This document shows positions 21,285 to 33,770 of a stretch of DNA of 64,000 nucleotides, in pieces (position 1 is the first letter of the stretch; every line of letters begins with the position of its first letter). The notes under the pieces are model-generated. The model saw nothing but the letters and a program-made list of their open reading frames with translations, did no database searches and was not told the DNA's origin. This DNA is from Hymenolepis diminuta (taxonomy: Eukaryota; Platyhelminthes; Cestoda; Cyclophyllidea; Hymenolepididae), in the NCBI GenBank assembly GCA_900708905.1, contig CAADRB010000077.1, positions 213,326 to 277,325 on the forward strand, in the 5' to 3' direction. Position numbers and translations under genes: made by a program.

Positions 21285-22250
21285 ACCGTTCCCACGCCGA
21301 TTGAGGAGTGAATGACAATTATCATATCTGGTAGAGATGACACTTGACCTGTGTAGAGATCCATTAGGTCAACTCTTCTTGAGTCAGGATTATTTTCACT
21401 TCGCCCATCACCCATAAAAATCAGTTTGTCTGTTATCGGAGGAGAAGGTTATTCACCATTTCTCTTATTTTTTAAAAAGCAAGAAGTTCGGGGAACTCAC
21501 TTTGAAATGCAAAAATATTCGTGAATTCTATTTCAGGTAATTGGAGTTTAATCTCCAATTCGGAATTTTTGGGGTTGAGAATATGCACCTGTGCGGCCTT
21601 TTCACTATACTCAAATGTTGCAAGTCTTTCCTGACTTCTTAACACAAAATGAAAAGGATACAGAATTTAATTTTTAATGTAAAATTTAAATATACTGAAA
21701 CGAAAGCCTCCATACTCAAAAGATTGTCCCTTCACTTCAGCGGAAGCAGAAGGCATCGAGGAGGAAGAGATCGGTCGTTTGTTTGTAGGCTTCCGACCTT
21801 CTGCGAGCCACCTCATACAAATCGGCAAAATATCTTCCACAAACTTGTCCAAATAAACCCAAAGATGGCCTAGCAACTGGTCGAATATGTGAATGATGTG
21901 AAAATAGAATTAAGGCATCACCACGTGAACTCATGTCCTCCACGTACTTATATGAAATGTCGTCTCAAATATTCCATTATCTTAAAGTGGAAATGCGGAC
22001 TACTCAGGTGCATTTAGGGTTCCTGTGTTAATTACACATGTACTTCTCTGAAATCTCTGTGGTCTACCACAATTCAGCGTCTTTCTCGTCTGAGGCGCAG
22101 TGAACCGTGTCATTCCTGGTGCAATTTTCCGTAAAGGAAGAAGATAAAGAATGACCAACTGCTCCTCTGTAGCAAGACTTTTTATTAGTTTGAGATAAGG
22201 CAAATGTGCTAAATTGGAAGGTCGTTGACTGGCAGAATTTTGATGTAAAG
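21285..22250 (-). pseudogene. K21: kelch fragment truncated at the mitochondrial insertion
   Basis: Minus strand: E5-like segment (about 22000-22150, ending NAPE), E6 (about 21700-21830, open, PISSSSMPSASAEVKGQS), E7 (about 21500-21635, open, VHILNP, EFTNIFAFQ) and the first half of E8 (21285-21430), which stops at the junction with NUMT DNA. E9-E11 and the BTB/BACK exons are absent. Confidence 0.7.
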
Positions 22251-22259
22251 CTGACCATT

Positions 22260-23515
22260 GAGAAAATTAGGTATAATTATTGAGTTTTGGGATTTGTGGC
22301 TATTCGGAGAGGCCAATCCGGTCAATTTAAGTCCATCTCCACCAATTTCTACGTACAGGTCCTTCTGCCAAATCCTCCTATACTGCGGTTTCTATAATCT
22401 TCGTGATTCTAGTCCTTAGTCAACTACACCAATGGGTCGAATTTCGCCCTTTTATTTTCAGAGGAAGTTTAAATTTGCAATGGAAAAGACTCTGGATTTG
22501 TTGAACGGGCAATTTCTGAAATCGGGAACGAAACAGCAAAATTGTGGAAGAATACGTGGAGTAAATGGATAAAACTCATTCAGCTTGACATGTCTTTAGG
22601 TACCCAAAAACAGACCAAGATCCATACAAGGGATCAGGCAGTCCAACTGCTACAGCCGGCAAACCTGTAAATCAATTATGTTGGAATTTCTGATTATGGT
22701 AACGCTATTTCTTCCACCTTCCAAATTAATGAAATGTCTATCTTACGTGGAAACGAGTAAATGGCAACTCCTCTCCATTGCACAACCTCCTAAGCCCTAC
22801 ACTGAGTCTACTTGGAAGTTCACTTGGAAGTCTAAGTTGGTGCAGATAAGTACAGCTCGCGAAGGACGTGAAGGGACAAAAGATATGGGAAATTAACTTC
22901 AAGTGCATAGTGATTGTGAGTAGAGTTAAGGCTTCTCCACCCAAGCATTGAATGCTAATTTGCTAGAAGCCCACCGCACCCATGCCCGCTCTTTCTCGAT
23001 CTGCGACTGAAGACTCATACCTGCTCTGATCTAGCCACAGTGACCCCGGTTTACATGAATCATGTCGAAGTTAGTGGAATGAAATAGAGATGTGGTGGGG
23101 ATGTATAAGTGGAGATTTACAACACCAGAACATCAGGGCAAGACTGCTTTTACGTTCCCATATCTAAGGCAGCTGGATAGGAGATGTGGTAAGAATGATA
23201 GAGATCCCGAGGAGGTGGAGAAATAGGAAGTTTCAACGAAAGACTACAGTGTGGATTGCTGGAGGTGGGAGATTCCGAGTGGAAGGCGCTCGGTCATTTA
23301 GTCGATTAGTTGGGATTGGTAGGAGGCGTGGAATGGAGAAGGAATGAATAGCTCGAGCATATAAATTTTCCACATCAGTCTATTGTTATTCACATCTTGT
23401 TTTTTTTCCGGTTTATATATATCTCAGTGTTTTCAGCTCAAAGAAAATGAGAATCGTACATTAGATTGCACATTAGATTTTACATGGGATTGAAAAGAGA
23501 TCTAATTATGTAGTA
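22260..23515. other. unassigned stretch with a dispersed repeat
   Basis: Mostly single-copy within the window. A plus-strand frame near 22450-22570 (RKFKFAMEKTLDLLNGQFLK) and the 72-codon frame at 22678-22896 look protein-like but are unrecognised. 23190-23315 is the partner of the 130-bp repeat at 14030-14165 in opposite orientation. Confidence 0.35.
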
Positions 23516-23519
23516 ATGA

Positions 23520-24680
23520 ATGAAGAAGTCTAAAATAAGACTTGATCTTCGCATCATGGTCACCACTTCTCTACATGTTCACCTCTTCGTTGAGAGTTTA
23601 TTCATCTGCAGGACAGAAAGAGACGAAAGGAATCAATTGCATTCTGCAGTAAGTGGAATAGAAATTCCTGTGTTTCAACCTGCCACGGCGTTGCTATTTC
23701 AGCGCTTTGGCCTGTGGGAATTCCCCTGAGTTTGTTCAATTTGCCGCTGCGTTAATCGCAAAATCTCTTTTAAATACATCCTACGTTCACTTAATCTCAT
23801 CATTATAAAATACTAAAGATTTCTTTTATTTTTATTCCACATAGGCTCCCCGATAGAAAGTGAACACCACATATGGGTACATAGGGTCACAATAAATGAC
23901 AGATGATGAGATACGTCCTGAATTTACGGCATTTGTGAAATATTCGCAGTAAAAGAACGTTTGTTTTTCGACAAGAAAGAACAAATCAAATTACATTTCG
24001 CATTAACTTATGAAATGAGGGGAATTCAAATGAAGCCAACGCCCATTGGTGAGCTTTAATCGGCGAAAAATTGATTACATTGAGCTTTCGACCATATATC
24101 TGAAGTGCTTCAGAGGTATCAGCTCCATATCCAGCACTAATGGCAGTTACGTCAACTTCTCGAAAAGATAGACCATTTGAGTGTTCGATGCCAAACGGTT
24201 CTCAGGATCCGGTTTAACCGTCGTTGAAGATGTTGCTTATCGACTTGGTTATTGGTGTGGTAATTTGATTTCCTGGAAGATTTCCAGTATCCTCTGGCCA
24301 CTTCCCTCTAATTCTACAATTTCTTTGCCCTCCCTTACTACAATAGGGAACAACACAGATAGAAGAACATCAGATTGTCCTTTCGCCCCTGCACCCAATG
24401 AACTAATAGTCACTACGTCCATGTGCCACCATTCCTGTTACTTTTCCCTCTTGTGTGAATGACATTCTCCAAGTTTGGAGGAGTAGTTTAGTTCTCAATC
24501 TTGATCAGTGAAAGTCCGCCTGATTGCAGTGGAAAGTGTAAACCCGAATCCGCCAAGATTAAAGGAGTGGCATTGTCGTTACCCCTTTTAGAAGAATTCA
24601 AAAGCGTTATTAATGTATTTGAAGAAGTCCTTCGTAGGAGTAAGCACTGGAAACAAGAAGGACTGTAATTCAAGTAAATT
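23520..24680 (-). pseudogene. U1 gene fragment, copy 2 (unidentified family)
   Basis: Minus-strand exon-like pieces: LADSGLHFPLQSG (about 24520-24590); SSLGAGAKGQSDVLLSVLFP to RILEIFQEIK (about 24245-24400); LSFREVDVTAISAGYGADTS and EALQIYGRKLN (about 24040-24180). A less conserved part, 23520-23990, matches 50.1-50.56 kb. Stops interrupt joins between pieces, and no splice model could be completed. Family not recognised. Confidence 0.4.
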
Positions 24681-24879
24681 GCTGGCTCAAATTAAAGCCT
24701 GTTCAGACCTACTCTTTCCATTCGTTATTTTGCTTTCCCAAATTATGTTACAATAATTTGTCATTTTCATGGCCCGCCCCGACGCGAAAAGCATCATGAA
24801 TAAAGTCAATTTCAGTTGTCCAAGGAGATGTAAATGGGTAGTGATTTATCACAATTTGCCAAATTGGTGGTCCTAAAAG

Positions 24880-26470
24880 TTGAGATAAGGCAAAGCAAAG
24901 GAGGAAGGTTATTTTGATGAAATTGCCACTCGCACACATTTATTCAAGTTCAAATCTGTTATTTCATAAATATTTCATGTTCGTGGAAGATATTAACAGG
25001 AAATCAACACCCAAGAAAAGGCCTTTGTTCATGAAGAGGAGAAGATTGAGTTCATTCCATTATTGTAAATGAACCGTCATCAACTTCGCGACAGAAACAA
25101 ACTTCCCTTTTCTCCATTTAGCAAGCTGTCGCTGAGAGAGGAGAAAGAGAGAAAAGATGTAAAACCACCAGACTGAAAGGAAAGAATAAGGACCTGCCCC
25201 CCACGAACTTACTTTCGGGACGCCATCCAGTTCAACCAAATAAAGAGCAGGCGAATTAGAAACTGCACAAAATAAAATGAAGCAGAAGTGAGAAGAGTTG
25301 ATTTCTTTCGTTAGAGGGTTGCAATAAAACTTTTGTCAAAGTGAATTGGCAGAGAATTTTAAGATAGTCACTAAATGTATTAAAATACTGTATAAATATG
25401 AATAAAATTTAGTTGACCTTGAAAAAAAGTATTGGAATATGACTAATGATCTAATGGATTGAGAAGGAAAATATAAAATATCAAATCATTCACTAACCTA
25501 AAACAAATAAGTCATTGCCAACAATCGCCTTTGATTGGATCCAAAGGCATTGGATTGGTGAGTGATTGGAGAAGGAGGTCCTCTGACCACCTGTTGCCAT
25601 GTCCAGCATCTCCATCTTCTTTATATTCTCAAAACAGCCGACACGTAAACTCTCCCTTGGAAATAAACGCCAAGAGAATCAAAACCGTGTTGTTCATTCA
25701 TTGGAATGTAGGTGCCCTTAATAACCTAAAATATTTCATTAACCAATTTTGATCATTCAAGCAATTCGATTCCTTCGATTCACCACTCACTTGGCACACA
25801 AAACTGGGTGCACCTATCAACGAGAGCATTTGATTTGGAGGTTGTGTGGCAGGAGATATAATCTGAGGGCGATTTCCGGTAACATAATTCAATGCCCTCA
25901 TATGCATATTCCACAGCTGCATTAACTACTCTATTAAATGCATAAAATTCGGCAAACTGTAATCAGCTCACTCATGGGGAAACCCCGAAAAATGGACGCG
26001 GACAACGTCATTGTCACTCAATTGTTTCCCGAATACAGGAAAGGAGGCTGAAAGCATGATGAGATGTGCACCCACCTCTTCATCTTCCTTTGTCTAATTG
26101 GGAGTGATTGAATTTCTCAAATTTGCAGACTCACATTAATGAAAATATCGAGGCGTTCTCGCCGAACACGCATTCCACGAAAGCGTGAAAACCATTCTTA
26201 ATTTGACACAGGATTGATAATTTCAAGGTTGTTCATCAGACGACAATCATGCGATTTGCGATATGCAAACTTTCCATTTTTAAACTTTGGTTCTTCTTGA
26301 AATGCACATGAAATTTTGCAAAGTGATTGGGTTTTGATGATGAGGCATTGCACCACCCAGTAACTGAGCATTCACTCTCAATTAATGGTAGAAATTTTGG
26401 GTTTGATTATCTTGAGTTTAACCTTGAAATCACCTCAAATTCACTCAAGACCGCACTCATTTACTAAGTC
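24880..26470 (-). pseudogene. K25: chimeric BTB-to-kelch pseudogene
   Basis: Minus strand: leader (26250-26460), E1 (26130-26250) with a TAA, E2 (about 25980-26100, SASFPVFGKQ), E3 (about 25790-25930, frameshifted), then after an acceptor-like ATTTTAG the second half of E9 (about 25530-25720), E10 (about 25205-25260), E11 (about 25040-25140) and 3' UTR. BACK, linker, E7 and E8 are missing. Its E9 piece is nearly the same as that of K3. Confidence 0.75.
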
Positions 26471-26539
26471 AATCTATTTGTAGGAGTAACAATTCCCTCC
26501 TCATACGCAGAATTTGTCAAAATAATAACCGAAATAAAC

Positions 26540-27060
26540 CAGGGATCATGGCGGAAGAAGAGTGGAGAATGGGAAAATATACTTGTAACAATTTAGTTGA
26601 ACACTTTCAAGATTTTCATTTACTTCAAGATTCGTCTCCGGGCGATTTGCCAATTAAGGATAAAAACTGCTGTCTGAGACACACGATGTACACCTCGTTT
26701 TCGTTAATGGAATCGTTCCTAATTCTCCCCAATTCTATCAGCAAATTTTAAGCTGGACCAAATAAAAATGCCATATTCGTGTCTACTTAAATTATATAAG
26801 TAGACAATTGATTGCACTAATATGAAATTCGCTAACTTATTCGGGAGCGGCAATTGGATGTTACATGGAATTTCGTGATAATTGAAAACTTTCCCTTTCC
26901 AACATTATTTTGTTTCCAATAGTAGCTCCAAGACGATTTGCATATTTTATTTAGTGATGGGAAATTGATATCTGCGGCTCCAGTTTTATCTTCGGGAATT
27001 AAATTGTGAACTGTGAATATGGCTGTTTGGACAAATAAAATGAAGCAAAATGTAGGAGCT
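26540..27060. other. U2: unidentified convergent ORF pair, copy 1
   Basis: Plus frame 26548-26751 (MGKYTCNNLVEHFQDFH ... SFLILPNSI) and minus frame about 26832-27060 (FVQTAIFTVHNLIPEDKTG, NFPSLNKICKSSWSYYWK) converge on a 9-bp stem-loop. The same arrangement recurs at 36.46-36.84 (inverted) and 50.86-51.24 kb, with both frames partly kept. Neither product is recognised. The minus frame has a hydrophobic start resembling a signal peptide. Confidence 0.35.
26781..26805. other. stem-loop between convergent U2 frames
   Basis: GTCTACTTA, 7-nt loop, TAAGTAGAC: a perfect 9-bp stem. It is perfect again at 51121-51145 with a different loop (TATTATT) and imperfect at 36586-36610. Role unknown. Confidence 0.55.
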
Positions 27061-27179
27061 TGCATCAAGCGCTTCTTAGGTTGCGAATCAGCCTCGAAAT
27101 ATGTACATTTTCCAATCAGGAGACAAAGATTAACGAAATATTCTTCCGAAAGTCCAACCGCTTTCACCAATTTGAGATA

Positions 27180-28990
27180 AGGCAAAGCAACGTGGAATCA
27201 CCATCAACTTCAAGAGAGAAGCAAATTTCGTTTTCGTCCATCTGCCAAGCCGTCGCTAAGACAGGAAAAAGAAAGAAAAGATGTAAAACCACCAAACTGA
27301 AAGGAGCGAATAAGGACCTGCCTCCAACGAACTTACTTTCGTGTCTTTATCCAGTTTGCTGGAATAAACGGAAGCCGTAGCGTAACGCCATTCTGCACAA
27401 AACACAATGAAGCAAAAGTAAAGCGAGTTAAATGGAAGCAATAAAATCATGAGTCTAAGTAAATTGGCGAGAATTTCAAGATAATTATCTAAAATGCTGA
27501 ACAAATACACATAAATGTAGTTTATCTTAAAAACAAAAATATTAATTAAAATTTAAATAATGATCTGATTGATTGAGCACATAGCACAAATACTTCATTA
27601 CCAACTCTCGCCATTGATAGGATGCTGGGGTTTTGGCGCTGGCGTTGACGGATGAAGGTCAAGGAGGTCCACTGACCACCTGCTTCCACGTCCAGCATTT
27701 CCATCGACTCCACATACTCTCCACAGCCAACAACGTAGACTCTCCCTCGGAAATAAACTGCAAGAGGATCACCACTGTGTTCTTTATTCATTGGAGTGAA
27801 GGGAAGCCATTGCCACTTCTTCCTTCCTCTACTTCCTACTTTACAAAACCGCCGTGTCGGCAACTCTGTAGAGCGAGAGGTAATGGTTCCATTCCATTTC
27901 CACCAATGACCAAGACGCCAGAACCTGGAATGTTGACGGCAGCACATCGCGATCTTTCTTCAGTCATGGGTGGCAGAAGCGACCATCTAGAAGGAGGCAG
28001 CAAATATTTCTCTCTCGTAAGGCCACCAAGTGACATCCTGAAAAACCGGAAAATGAAAATTAAAATATAATTCCCCTTTCCAATGCAGCCTTGTAAACTT
28101 CATTCGAAAAACAGTCCCGAGAGTTCGAAAACATCCTATTGCCGAAGACAAAAATTCCGTCTTCAGTTCCCAAACCAACTGGGAAGCAACTGGCTTTTTC
28201 ATTATCCGGAAGAGATGACACTTGACCTGTTGAGATATCAATCAAGTCAACTCTTTTTGAGCCAGGATTTTTTTCACTTTGGAGGGGAAAATTATTTACC
28301 ATTTCTCTTATTTAATAAAAAGCAGAAAGTTCGAAAATCTCACTTTGAAATGCGAAAACATTTGCGTATCCTGTGATATGCAATTGGTGTTCAATCTCCA
28401 CTTCAGTACATTCGGGATTCAGAATAAGCACACGTTTGGTGTTTGCTTCATACTCAAATATTGCAAGTCTTTCCTGTCTTCTTAACACAAATAGAGAAAG
28501 ATACAGAATTTAATGTTTTATGTAAAATTTGAACAAACTGAAACGAAGATTGTCCTTTCGCTTCAGTGGAAGAAGAAGGCATCGAGGAGGAAGCGATCGG
28601 TTGTTTCTTTGCAGTCTTTAGCCCTTCTGCGAGGCACCCCCTACAAATCGACAAAATATCCTTCACAAATGTATCCAAATAACCCAAATATGGCCTTCCG
28701 ATTGGTTGAAAATGCGAATGATGTGAAAATGGAAGGAGGTATCATCAAGTGGAATCATGCCTTTCACATACTTATGTTAAATGTCCTCTCCAAAATTCCA
28801 TTATCCTATTTTAAAGTGGAAATACGAACTACTCAGGTGCATTCACAGACTCATGCACTCCTCTGAAGTCTCTTTGTAATTTTAGTTTGAGCTCTGCCAC
28901 AATTCAGTATTTTCATCGTCTGAGGTGCAGTGAGCGGAGTCATTCCTGATGCACTTTTCTGTAAATTTCATAATCAGAAATAATTCATTT
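27180..28990 (-). pseudogene. K28: kelch half with E5-like segment, degraded
   Basis: Minus order E5-like (about 28885-28960, MTPLTA and NCGRA), E6 (28550-28640, RKTAKK variant LKTAKKQPIASSSM) whose donor is deleted, E7 (about 28350-28480, open), E8 (about 28070-28290) whose acceptor and first blade are replaced, E9 (about 27570-28020) with a frameshift after LALQS, E10 (27340-27390, SVYSSKLDKDTK) and a shortened E11 (27190-27260). No BTB or BACK. Confidence 0.75.
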
Positions 28991-29089
28991 ATATTTTTTT
29001 CCAGAACAAAATGTAAGAGCTCTGGTTCTCATCTTATGGAAGGCTTCTCTTTTTGAAAACAATTGACATGTGTGCTCAACATGTTTCTT

Positions 29090-29300
29090 CCCTAACAGAA
29101 AGCAGTTAATGACGTCTCTCGCATTTTTCCTACATTTCCTGTTACCACTGCTCACTCGCATCAAGCGCCTCTCAGGCTGCGAATTGGAGAAGGTTAATTA
29201 CGGTACTAGAGGTGTACCTGCCACACGTCTTGGATCAGTAGCTGATACTTCTGGACTACTTCAGATATTTGATCGAATGGCCAAATGAATCGGCTTTCAC
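29090..29300 (+). pseudogene. U1 gene fragment, copy 3 (last exon)
   Basis: The plus frame ends GVPATRLGSVADTSGLLQIF, then DRMAK and TGA. It resembles the U1 segment YGADTSEALQIYGRK of copy 2, and the minus-strand copy at 50.58-50.79 kb keeps the same ending. Here it runs on the strand opposite to the other U1 copies. Confidence 0.4.
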
Positions 29301-29829
29301 CCTTTCAAGTTAACATTTGGGACTGATACTTGATAGGAGTGGCGACCTCAATTAGACACGTCAATTTATCTCCTGCTTTGTCGTTATGGAACAGATAATT
29401 TAGACTCATTTTACACTTCAGTCTGCAATTATTCTGCAAATGAACGAACACCTCTCTGATTACCCATTTCAGTGGAACTTGAAATTATCATTACAGGTAA
29501 CTCACTATGCACGAGAATTTCCCAACTTAGTAGAGTCAACAATTTAGGTGGTATGAATTACTGGGTCACTAAATGTTCGAAACTAATGAACCAGTATCAG
29601 AATCCAAGACAAAAATAGCTACAAAAAGGTGCAAACAAGAGTTCCAAAAAGTGAAACACAAAAAGTTGTGTTGACCACGGTTTGTAGAACAAATCAGCTG
29701 AGGATTTGACTGCTCACGTTGAACCAAATCGAAGGTTATCCACCGAAATCTCCCCTAGTGAACTCAACCACGCGGTGTTTCATATGTAATATATTCAAGT
29801 GACAAAGTGATATCAGGTTAAGATAAATA
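29301..29829. repeat. kelch 3'-flank spacer
   Basis: No gene. It matches 41.07-41.43 kb (TGGGAGTGG..., then GTTGAACCAA and CACGCGGTGTTT) in the same orientation, and parts of the K1 flank. Confidence 0.45.
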
Positions 29830-30880
29830 AAGAAAGCTGAGATGATTGTGTTTATTTCAGTGATTTCATCAGTTTGGTTGAATGATCGCCAATAACACGT
29901 ATGGGAAGAGAATATTAGCTTGACTCCCGCGAACTTACTTCAAAGTCGCTGTCCAGTTCAGTCGAATAAACAGAAGACTAATAATAATTTGCCCAATTTA
30001 AGGAAAAACAAAAGCTATGTAAATGAATTTTTTCCTCAAAAGGAAACCATTAAAACAAGATGGGAAATTAAATAATAAATAATTTAAATGACCTCCTACA
30101 AATAATTGATGGTCAACACTCGTCATTGAACCGACGCGAAGGGGTTGGCAAAGAGAGCAACCATGCGAGGTCAAAAAGGTCCACTGACCGTCTGCTGCCA
30201 CGTCTAGCATCACCATCGCCTCCACGTACTCTCCGCACCCAACTACGTAGACTCTGCCTTGGAAATAAGCAGCAAGAATATCAACACCGTGTTCTTAATT
30301 CATTGAAGAGAAGACCCACTTGATTTCTTCCAATTCCACCAATGACCAATGCGTTGGAGTTTGCTATGCTGAGAGCAGCACACAATATTCTTTCTTCTAT
30401 TATGGGCGGAAGAGGTGACCATCTGGAAGGAGGCAATTACTCTCTATCTCATTCTTTCTTAAAGACCACTCAGTGGTATGATGAATAACACTAAGGACAC
30501 GTAGAAAGGAAATTATCTTCCTGAAGCAGCCTCGTAAACTTCACTTGAATAAACGCCCAGAGAGTCCAACACCATCCCATCGCTAAACACAAAAATTTTG
30601 TTTTCAGTTGTCATGGAAGCTGGCCACTTCCTAGCACTTAACATATTGGGAAGAGGTGACATTCTACCCGTCGAGGAATCCATCAAGTCAACTCGACTTG
30701 ACCAGGGGTTATCTCTGCCCTCCTCCCAACCCCGATAAATATGATTTTGTCTAAGATCAGAGGATAAAATCATTCATTATTCCCCCTATTTAATGAATAA
30801 ACAGAGAGCTTCGAGGAACTCACTTTGAAATGAACCAATACGCTAACACATTCTGTCTGACAGTTTGAGTTTAGTCCCAA
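29830..30880 (-). pseudogene. K30: kelch pseudogene with internal E9 deletion
   Basis: Minus strand: E7 remnant (about 30800-30880), E8 (30530-30750, GGWEEGRDNPWSSRVDLMD, open), E9 in two pieces joined after a deletion that removes the RSTELL/glycine-loop region (about 30315), E10 (about 29935-29985) and part of E11. It belongs to the same subgroup as K1, K38 and K41. E7 is cut at 30880 by U4 sequence. Confidence 0.7.
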
Positions 30881-31383
30881 CAATCGATCGCTTCTTTCTC
30901 AATGACTTCTTCCTCCTCTGAAATAAAAGGTTTTTTTAAAAATTGTAGACAATTTACTGGCGTTTTGATAATTTTTAAATGTATACCAAACGAATGGTAA
31001 ACTGTAGTCAATCCAACATTTTTTAGTAATAAGCTTACATTTGCAATGTAAATAAGTAATCGTACGGAGGAGTTTCTTAAAGTTGGAAAAATGCCCTTGA
31101 ACACAAAAGTATCAATGCACATATTAGCACAAGCTCCACATTCAGCAAAGTCGATAAGAGTTCGTGCATTTGTATGGATTAGTGGCTCATCGGCCACCAG
31201 AGATATTTACATGGGAGTGGTCGTGGATTCAATTTCCATCGACACACATCCACTGAGAAAATGGCCAATGACACTGTTCAAATACAGCCGATATACAAAG
31301 CAGCAAAATTTTTGTGCAACTACTTGGGTATTTGTATTTTAATTAAACCAACAATGTTACTTAATTCAATAAATTAGATACTG
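30881..31383 (-). other. U4: unidentified ORF block, copy 1
   Basis: The minus frame (about 30950-31260) reads MEIESTTTPM*, then VADEPLIHTNARTLIDFAEC, GACANMCIDTFVFKGIFPT. The copy at 51.52-51.99 kb keeps this frame with no stop (MQMSVVADEPLIHTNPRTL, GACADGCIGTFVFKGIFPT). Cys spacing C-x2-C-x3-C (ECGACANMC) suggests an extracellular domain exon; family not recognised. Both copies abut kelch E9 at the same point (GATACTGA). Confidence 0.4.
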
Positions 31384-32240
31384 ACGTTTTGGTCATCGGT
31401 AGAATTGGAAGGAAGAGATTACGTCTCTGCTCCACAGAGTTGCTGACGCGGCGTTCTGGGAAAGAAGATGGTAAAGGAGGCCAGGAGTGGCGATGACTTC
31501 CCTTTCCTCCAACGAATAATGAACGCGGTGTTGATCCTCTTGCAGTTTATTTCACCGGTGGTTGGCGAAATGAAAACAATCCTGGCTCGAAAGGAGTTGA
31601 CCTGATGGATCTCTCGGCAAGTCAAATGCCATCTCTTTCGGATATTACAAACGCCAAGTGCTGCCCAATTGGTGTGGGATCTGAAGACGAAATTTTTGTC
31701 TTCAGCTATAGGATAAATTCGGACGCTCCCGACCGTTTTTCGAATGAAATTTACGAGTCTGCTTTGAGAAGGTAATTTAAATTTTTCTTTTCCGTTGGTC
31801 TTAAGAGAGTGAAAGTATTGCTGCCTCCTTCTAGATGGTTGATTCTGCCACCCATGATTGAAAAAGATGGCTTTTACTGATGTCAACATTCCAGATTCTG
31901 GGGTCCTATTCATCGGTGGAATTAGAAGGAACGGTCAACTGAATGGTTGTGTATTTATTCAGTATTGTAATAAATTAAGTAATTATCTCCTCACCTCTAC
32001 TTCATTACGTTTTGTACAGATTTTCGTACGTCTGCTCTTTATTCGACTGAACTGGATGGCGATCTGAAAGTAAGTTTGTTGGAGGCAGGTCCTTGTTCTC
32101 TCCTTTCAATCTGGTGGTTTTACATCTTTTCCCTTTCTCCGCAACTGCTTGAAAATTGGATACAAAGGAAATTGATTTCTTAAGGGAAATTGATGACGGT
32201 TCATTTACAATGATGCAATGAACAAAATCTTCTCCTCTTC
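31384..32240 (+). pseudogene. K31: permuted kelch fragment (E9b-E8-E9a-E10-E11)
   Basis: Plus strand order is abnormal: middle of E9 (31384-31545, RSTELLTRRSGKE), then E8 (about 31553-31772, GGWRNENNPGSKGVDLMD), then the first part of E9 (about 31810-31935), E10 (about 32023-32070, GDLK end) and E11 (about 32140-32225). This is what an unequal exchange between two copies would leave. TGA after the WR of E9 and missing E7 make it a pseudogene. Confidence 0.7.
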
Positions 32241-32737
32241 ATGAACAAAGCCCTTTTCTTGGGTGCTGATTTCCTGTTAATATCTTCCACGAACATGAAG
32301 TTTTTATGAAATGATAGATTTAAACTTGAATAAAAGTATGCGAGTGGCAGTTTCAACGAAATATTCGTTCTACCTTTCTTTGCCTTATCTCAACCTGATA
32401 AAGAGTCATGCTATAGAGGACCAATTGGCCACTTTCTGCCTTTTGATGGGAAAAGGAACACATTTCAACTCTAATTTGGAGAAATTATGAAAGTAAATTC
32501 CTGAGAACACTTCAAATAGACTGGAGCATTTTAATTGGAGAAAAAGTGGGTTTTCGAATGAACTGATGGAAGTGGGAGCAGTCGTGGAATCCTAGGACTC
32601 CAATTCAATTATTTTCTTTATTTTCGTGAAAGTATTTTGCAATTGAAGCACCACCTCGTTAAGTTTACAATGGAATGTTTAGGTAAATTTTCTTCGGGTA
32701 GGTTTGACCTGCGTTTAATAATTCGACAACACAGTTG
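32241..32737 (+). repeat. kelch 3' flank of K31
   Basis: The same flank as downstream of K5: TTCCACGAACATGAAG, ACTTGAATAAA (poly(A) signal near 32330) and CACTTCAAATAGACT. No gene. Confidence 0.5.
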
Positions 32738-33419
32738 ACCTTTTCTTACTTGGTGAAGTGCTGTCAACTTTGAGATCTACTGTCACTACTGAAAAAATTT
32801 CAGTAAAATTGCACACTTCTTCATTACAGCATTATCGTCTGCTAGTTTTACCTTCTTCGGCGTAACCTAACTCGGCGTATCTGGTAACTATCTCAGTTAT
32901 CTCAGTTCACCTAAATAGTGCACACTCTTCCCTTGTCTCGCCCTCCTAAGTGACTCAAACCAAACCCTCCAACTGACACACAGCGGACCACTCACGCTCG
33001 ACATTTTATCTGCCCATATCTTTCACACAAACCTCTTCTTCACCCCTTCTTTCATTCACGAGAATTTCCCACACTTTTAGGACCACCGATTCGGGAGTTA
33101 CGAATAGTGGGGTTGCCAAATTCTGATCAATCACTGGCCATTCATGACGCTTTCCGGGTCGAGGCGGGCCATGAAAATGACAAATTATTAAAACACAATG
33201 TCGGGAAGCAAAATGACGAATGAAAGGAGTAGGTCTGAACAGACTTTAATTTGAGCCAGCAATTGACTTGAATTACAGTCCTTTTTTTTGAAAATGCATG
33301 ACATTTCTCAAAAAACTCTCAGCAAGATGCATTTCAATATTGAGGATATATAGAATATACAGATGTCCTTCATCTGGGCTCCGGAATTATCGGGCCAACT
33401 GCTGTATCAAGGGGAAGCT

Positions 33420-33770
33420 ATTCACCTATTCCTGCTCTCCCCAAAGAAGATCTGTGTGGTAGGTTTTACATGATTTCGGCCCCATTCCCTTTTCCAACAA
33501 GTCTTGTGGCATCCTCCTACTAGATATGACATTTTACAAGGTGCTAAATCATCTTCGGATTTGTAGTGATCGACCCGCCAGTGACCTCTCATCTCACTTC
33601 CATTAGCAAAGAGTCGATAGCATCGAGAGCTTGCAAACATGCTTTCTCTTTCACGCCCATCTTTCAGTTGTGGTTCTTTCAACGATACGATGTCCAAATT
33701 TCGCCTTCCTTCTCTCCATTCCAACTCTTTGGATGTGCAGATGTAGAGGCATCTACTGTTGGCAAATGGT
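33420..33770 (-). other. U3: unidentified Cys-rich ORF, copy 2
   Basis: Inverted partner of the 6430-6750 ORF. The 100-codon minus frame (33422-33724) is longer than in copy 1 and ends with the same SRNR* tail. Key residues are RGHWRVDHYKSEDDL, GGCHKTC, WKREWGRNHV. Product unknown. Confidence 0.35.
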
